Source: Candidatus Omnitrophota bacterium (GTDB taxonomy: Bacteria > Omnitrophota > Gorgyraeia > Zapsychrales > Zapsychraceae). From it: a DNA stretch of 52,203 nucleotides. Positions 48,075-52,203 of this stretch are shown here, one piece after another. Each line of letters opens with the position of its first letter. The stretch's first letter is position 1. The stretch spans positions 1 through 52,203 of the forward strand of contig JADFZM010000002.1 of the NCBI GenBank assembly GCA_015232535.1. The letters are read 5' to 3'. The notes beneath the pieces are model-generated. The model did not search any database and was not told the origin of the DNA. It was given only the letters and a program-made list of their open reading frames with translations. Made by a program: the position numbers and the translations under genes.

Positions 48075-49274
48075 ATGATTACAGAAGATTCAAAAAAAGC
48101 GAATATTCCTTTAGATTTTATATGGTGCGTTATCCCGGTTTATAATAACGCTGCCACGGTATATAAAGTTGCTGTCGGTTGCCGAAAGCGCCTTCATAAT
48201 GTTCTGGTTGTTGATGACGGCTCAACAGATACAAATGTGCCTGAGTTGTTTGCCCAAACGGACATTCATGTTTTGCGGCATGATACTAATCGCGGCAAAG
48301 GCGCGGCATTGATCACGGCTCTGAATTATATTCATGCTCACAGCGGAATGTTTATGATCACAATTGATGCGGATGGCCAACATTACCCTGAAGATATACC
48401 TTCTTTTATAGAAAATTTGCATGAGTCAACAATCCTTATTGGTAGTCGCGACTTTACAGTAGTCAATGTTCCTGGCACAAGTAAGTTCGGGCGAAAATTC
48501 TCAAACTTTTGGCTTCATATAGAAACGGGAGCGGAGGTTGCTGATACGCAAAGTGGTTTTCGTGCTTATCCGGTAGGATATTTAAAAAAATTGATATTTT
48601 CTACGAGTTATTATGATTGGGAAGTTGAGGTCCTGGCGCGTTGTGTGTGGGCGGGGCTTACAATCAAGTCTATACCAATAAATGTTTTTTATCTTCCTGG
48701 AAGAGCTCGAATTTCTCATTTTCGCCCTTTCCTTGACAATTTACGTATAACGCTATTACATTGTCGATTGATCGGACGAATCCTTTTGCCTATACCGCAT
48801 AAACAGCTTGTGCCAAAAACGAAAAAGAATGAAATTAATATGCAATTGTTCAAGGACCCAAGACATTTCTTCCAGGGGCTTTTGGCGGAGCATGCCACGC
48901 CAGTTGGGCTTGCGGCATCGGCGTTTGTTGGTATTTTTTTAGGCGTATTACCGCTATTATCGGTGCATATGGTGGTTATTCTTTATGTGGTTAGCCGGCT
49001 TCATTTAAACAAAGTAATGGCACTTGCCATTCAAAATATTTGTATGCCGCCATTTGTTCCGGTAGTTTGTATTGAGATTGGCCATTATTTGCTCTATCGT
49101 GAGTGGATTACTGAAGTATCATTACGCGTGATCTTTTGGCAGTTTAAAGATAGAATTTGGGAATGGCTGGTCGGTTCTTTAGTTGTAGCCCCGCTTTTGG
49201 CGATTTTTATCGCAATTATTGTATTTATTATTTCATCGCGTTTTCATAAGGAGCGCTTAGCCCGTGCAACCTAA
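48075..49274 (+). CDS. Glycosyltransferase family 2 with C-terminal DUF2062
   Basis: WCVIPVYNNAATVYKVAVGCRKRLHNVLVVDDGSTD; C-term GLAASAFVGIFLGVLPLLSVHMVVILYVVSRLHLNKVMALAIQNICMPPFVPV. Confidence 0.9.
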   Translation: MITEDSKKANIPLDFIWCVIPVYNNAATVYKVAVGCRKRLHNVLVVDDGSTDTNVPELFAQTDIHVLRHDTNRGKGAALITALNYIHAHSGMFMITIDADGQHYPEDIPSFIENLHESTILIGSRDFTVVNVPGTSKFGRKFSNFWLHIETGAEVADTQSGFRAYPVGYLKKLIFSTSYYDWEVEVLARCVWAGLTIKSIPINVFYLPGRARISHFRPFLDNLRITLLHCRLIGRILLPIPHKQLVPKTKKNEINMQLFKDPRHFFQGLLAEHATPVGLAASAFVGIFLGVLPLLSVHMVVILYVVSRLHLNKVMALAIQNICMPPFVPVVCIEIGHYLLYREWITEVSLRVIFWQFKDRIWEWLVGSLVVAPLLAIFIAIIVFIISSRFHKERLARAT

Positions 49275-50181
49275 TGTTTCCATGTGTGTCGGCCAAAAAA
49301 TAGAAGTGAAGCATCGCGGTAACGCTTTAGGCTTCTGGTTTTTTCGCCAAACCTTAGGGGTTTTTGGTTTGAGGGGAGCATATTTTTTGTTATCTGGAGT
49401 GGCGCTTCATTATCTTTTGTTTGACATTGACGCTCGTCGGCAGGCTATGAGTTATGTGCGGCATCGTTTTCCGTCAGACGGGTTTTTACAAAATGTTAAT
49501 GCTGTTTATCGCATTTTTATTAGTCAAGGACGCCATTTAATTGATCACTTTGCTTCATTAACCGGGACGGTTGATTTTGATATGATGTTGGAAGGCAAAG
49601 AGATTATCAAGAAGGTTAGCGACGCTAAAGAAGGGTGTATTTTACTTACTTCGCATTTCGGTAATTGGCAAATTGCGATGCCTGCTTTTGCCCAAGTCAA
49701 CAAGAAGGTTTATCTTGTTATGCGACCCGAAGATAATCAAGCGGTCGCTCAATCGTTAGGGATTGGCCGGGAAAGTTCGCAAATCCATTTGATTTCGCCC
49801 GAGGGCAATTTGGGAGGAGCCATTGAAATTGTTAAAGCGGTTCAAGAAGGCGCTGTTGTTTCAATGATGGGCGATCGTCGCTATGGATTTGATAGTGTTA
49901 AAGTCCCTTCCTTTTTAGGCCAACCGGCCTTTTTCCCTTACGGGGCCTTTGTCATTGCCGCCACTTGTCAAGTTCCAGTAATTGTCTTTTTATCCGTGAA
50001 AACAGGGGATAGAAAATATACGGTGGATATTTCTCGGGTGATCTATCCTTCTTATAAAGAAGGTAAACCAAAAAAAGATCAATTGACAGAATGGGTTCAG
50101 GAATACGTTGGGGTTCTAGAAGAGTTTGCCCAAAAGTACCCGTATCAATGCTTTTTATTTCATGATGTTTGGAAAACATAA
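49264..50181 (+). CDS. LpxL/HtrB-like lysophospholipid acyltransferase
   Basis: GTG start; GCILLTSHFGNWQIAMPAF (HFGNWE-type motif); VSMMGDRRYGFDSVKVPSFLGQPAFFPYGAF. Confidence 0.9.
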   Translation: MQPNVSMCVGQKIEVKHRGNALGFWFFRQTLGVFGLRGAYFLLSGVALHYLLFDIDARRQAMSYVRHRFPSDGFLQNVNAVYRIFISQGRHLIDHFASLTGTVDFDMMLEGKEIIKKVSDAKEGCILLTSHFGNWQIAMPAFAQVNKKVYLVMRPEDNQAVAQSLGIGRESSQIHLISPEGNLGGAIEIVKAVQEGAVVSMMGDRRYGFDSVKVPSFLGQPAFFPYGAFVIAATCQVPVIVFLSVKTGDRKYTVDISRVIYPSYKEGKPKKDQLTEWVQEYVGVLEEFAQKYPYQCFLFHDVWKT

Positions 50182-50194
50182 TAACGGAGGATAT

Positions 50195-50473
50195 ATGGAT
50201 CAAAAAGAACAAGAGCTGTCAGAAATTCGAAAGAAATTAAAAGAATTAATTGTTACAGGCCTTTCATTGGAAGGGGTTGACCCGAAACTTATCAAAGACG
50301 ACGAAATTCTCTTCGGCGAAGGGCTGGGTTTAGATTCTCTAGACGCTGTTGAAATTGTTGTTCTTTTGCAGCGCAATTGGGGATTGGAAGTAAAGGATAT
50401 GAAAGAAGGGCAGAAGGCCTTTTCCTCCATCAATACCCTAGCGAATTATGTTTATGATCACATTAAGAAATAA
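50195..50473 (+). CDS. Acyl carrier protein
   Basis: Start at ATG 50195 after GGAGG. GEGLGLDSLDAVEIVVLLQRNWGL. Confidence 0.93.
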   Translation: MDQKEQELSEIRKKLKELIVTGLSLEGVDPKLIKDDEILFGEGLGLDSLDAVEIVVLLQRNWGLEVKDMKEGQKAFSSINTLANYVYDHIKK

Positions 50474-50480
50474 TTGAAAT

Positions 50481-51647
50481 ATGCCAGTGAAACCGGTTGT
50501 TATTAGTTCAATGGGCGCAATTTGCGCGGCTGGAAAGACGACTTTGGAGATTATCTCGACATTCGAATCCTACCGTCGAAATCCAGGCCTCCCGACTATC
50601 TTTGAATCTTCGCTGGATTTTCCTGTCTTTGAGGTTAAGAAATTTTCACATCCTCCAGAAATTATGCGAACTTTGGCGCTTGCTTATGTTGCCTTAGATG
50701 AAGCTATATCGGACGCGGGGCTAGATGGAAGCCTTAAAGGATCAAGGGTGGGAATTTGTATGGGGACCACGGTTGCCAGTCAACTTAACGATGAATCTTG
50801 GTATCGGAGATATTGTATTGAAAATAAAATTTATCCTGAACCGATCGATAAATATTTTAAAGGAAATCTGGCTGAAGCACTAGCTCTTCGCTTAGGAATT
50901 TTGGGTCCAGCATTAACAATTGTGAATGCATGTTCTTCTGGCGCGGATGCTATAGGGGTAGCAATGGATTGGCTTTCAACAGGGATTTGCGATATTGTCA
51001 TTGCCGGTGGGGCTGATGAGATTAATCATATTCCTTATTGTGGTTTTGGCGCATTGAGCGTTACAAGCTCATTGCCATGCAAACCTTTTGATAAGAATAG
51101 GAATGGTTTGAATTTAGGCGAGGGGGCAGGTATTTTAATTTTAGAGACAGAAGCGTCTGCGGTAAGGCGCTCAAGGAAGCCGGATCTTTTTGTTTCCGGT
51201 TATGGCGCGGCTGCGGATGCGTATCATCTGACAGCGCCACGGCCCGATGGCTCCGGCCTGGCGAAAGCGATTGATATGGCTTTTACTCAAGCCGGACTAA
51301 AAGCGCAAGACATAGCTTTTGTTAATGCTCACGGCACCTCGACTCGGGATAATGACCTGGCGGAAGGTCGCGCGTTACTGCGAATTTTTGGACAAGATCT
51401 CAAATTTCTTTCAACCAAAGGTTTTACCGGGCATACTCTTGGCGCAGCAGGTGCGTTAGAAGCTATTTTTATTGCTCTCGCTTTGCGCCATGGCTGGATA
51501 CCAGGCAATATTGGATTTGAAGAAACGGACGAAGAAATAGGAATTGCTCCGGTAATGAAGAAGACCTCTGTTGGGGGGAAAGCTGCCCTCTCAACGTCAT
51601 TAGCTTTTGGGGGAAACAATGCGGCTTTGATCGTTTCAAGATGCTAA
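50481..51647 (+). CDS. Beta-ketoacyl-ACP synthase, catalytically intact
   Basis: TIVNACSSGADAIG Cys; VNAHGTSTRDNDLAEG; STKGFTGHTLGAAGALE. Confidence 0.93.
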   Translation: MPVKPVVISSMGAICAAGKTTLEIISTFESYRRNPGLPTIFESSLDFPVFEVKKFSHPPEIMRTLALAYVALDEAISDAGLDGSLKGSRVGICMGTTVASQLNDESWYRRYCIENKIYPEPIDKYFKGNLAEALALRLGILGPALTIVNACSSGADAIGVAMDWLSTGICDIVIAGGADEINHIPYCGFGALSVTSSLPCKPFDKNRNGLNLGEGAGILILETEASAVRRSRKPDLFVSGYGAAADAYHLTAPRPDGSGLAKAIDMAFTQAGLKAQDIAFVNAHGTSTRDNDLAEGRALLRIFGQDLKFLSTKGFTGHTLGAAGALEAIFIALALRHGWIPGNIGFEETDEEIGIAPVMKKTSVGGKAALSTSLAFGGNNAALIVSRC

Positions 51648-52203
51648 TGCATATTAATGGAATCGGTATTATTTCGCCAGTTGGTCGCGGCCTAGAAGTT
51701 CATCGTCAGGCTTTGGCTAATGCTTCTTTGCCGGCTGTTGTTGATGGGTTTCATCGAGTTTCCGAAAAGGACCTGAAAGATCCTTGTCTGGCCAAGGATG
51801 CTCGGCGAGCAGGCCGATTCGACCGTATAGCAATTTTGGCTGGGATGGATGCTCTTAAAGATGCAGGGATCTGTTTGGATATAGATTCGCCACAAATTGG
51901 CCTGATTTTGGCTACAAGCTTTGGGCCACATTCAACAACCTTTCGTTTTCTAGATGACCTTTTGAATTTCAAAGAAAAAGATGTTTCGCCAACACTCTTT
52001 TCTCATTCTGTTCACAATGCCGCAGCGTCTTATTTATCACTTCTGGCTCGCATACAAGGGCCCACATTAACTGTTACGCGTTTCTTTTTTGCATTTGAGG
52101 AGGCGCTGTCTTTGGCGTGTTCTTGGCTTGAGCAGCAAAGATGCAAGCATGTTTTGGTTGGCGCCGTTGATGAATTAGGGTCTGTGATGGAACAGATTAT
52201 TCG
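51641..52203 (+). CDS. Ketosynthase-fold protein without active-site Cys (chain-length-factor-like), truncated by window end
   Basis: Open frame from ATG 51641 to window end: MLMHINGIGIISPVGRG...FSHSVHNAAASYLSLLARIQGPTLTVTRFFFAFEEALSLA; Phe/Ala occupy the expected Cys region. Confidence 0.78.
   Translation, partial: MLMHINGIGIISPVGRGLEVHRQALANASLPAVVDGFHRVSEKDLKDPCLAKDARRAGRFDRIAILAGMDALKDAGICLDIDSPQIGLILATSFGPHSTTFRFLDDLLNFKEKDVSPTLFSHSVHNAAASYLSLLARIQGPTLTVTRFFFAFEEALSLACSWLEQQRCKHVLVGAVDELGSVMEQII

Noticed and set aside
29650-52203. Calling the cluster a ladderane biosynthesis locus
   Set aside because: The rSAM plus CrtI-like plus FAS combination is suggestive, but the LolA/MMPL/DUF3261 module, CLF-like KS, 4HBT thioesterase and AMP-ligase fit aryl-polyene-type systems better; no product evidence.

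Overview
The window is a bacterial chromosomal region, almost entirely + strand and densely packed. The gene style suggests an uncultivated Gram-negative lineage (Omnitrophota-like); this is inferred from gene style only. It has four blocks. (1) ~1-14.1 kb: a surface-glycan/LPS operon with E1 alpha/beta-like TPP enzymes, two NAD-sugar epimerases, a B12/radical SAM enzyme, heptose-kinase and guanylyltransferase (HddA/HddC-like), two DegT-family PLP enzymes, several glycosyltransferases, GmhB and an MGDG-synthase-like glycosyltransferase. (2) ~14.1-18.1 kb: housekeeping genes, namely a PriA homologue that appears to have lost its helicase motifs, fmt and gap. (3) ~18.2-29.5 kb: an orphan pseudopilin, a secreted beta-helix protein on the - strand behind a convincing c-di-GMP-I (GEMM) riboswitch, and a type II secretion/type IV pilus-like operon (GspE, F, G, H, I, J, K, L/PilM, PilO). 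The pilus operon is interrupted by a repeat-rich intergenic segment. (4) ~29.6-52.2 kb, running off the end: a large type II FAS-like gene cluster. It has two ACPs, three intact ketosynthases plus two Cys-less KS-fold proteins, a ketoreductase, dehydratases, a thioesterase, an AMP-ligase, acyltransferases, a GT2-DUF2062 protein, a LolA/MMPL/DUF3261-like export module, a CrtI-like oxidoreductase and three radical SAM proteins. This block resembles aryl-polyene clusters in its core, but it carries radical SAM/B12 and CrtI-like enzymes reminiscent of ladderane candidate clusters. It also has an unusual single-ORF fusion of a radical SAM/SPASM enzyme with a hotdog dehydratase. It is the best candidate for an undescribed system here. 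All calls are from reading the sequence and translated ORFs; no database search was run.
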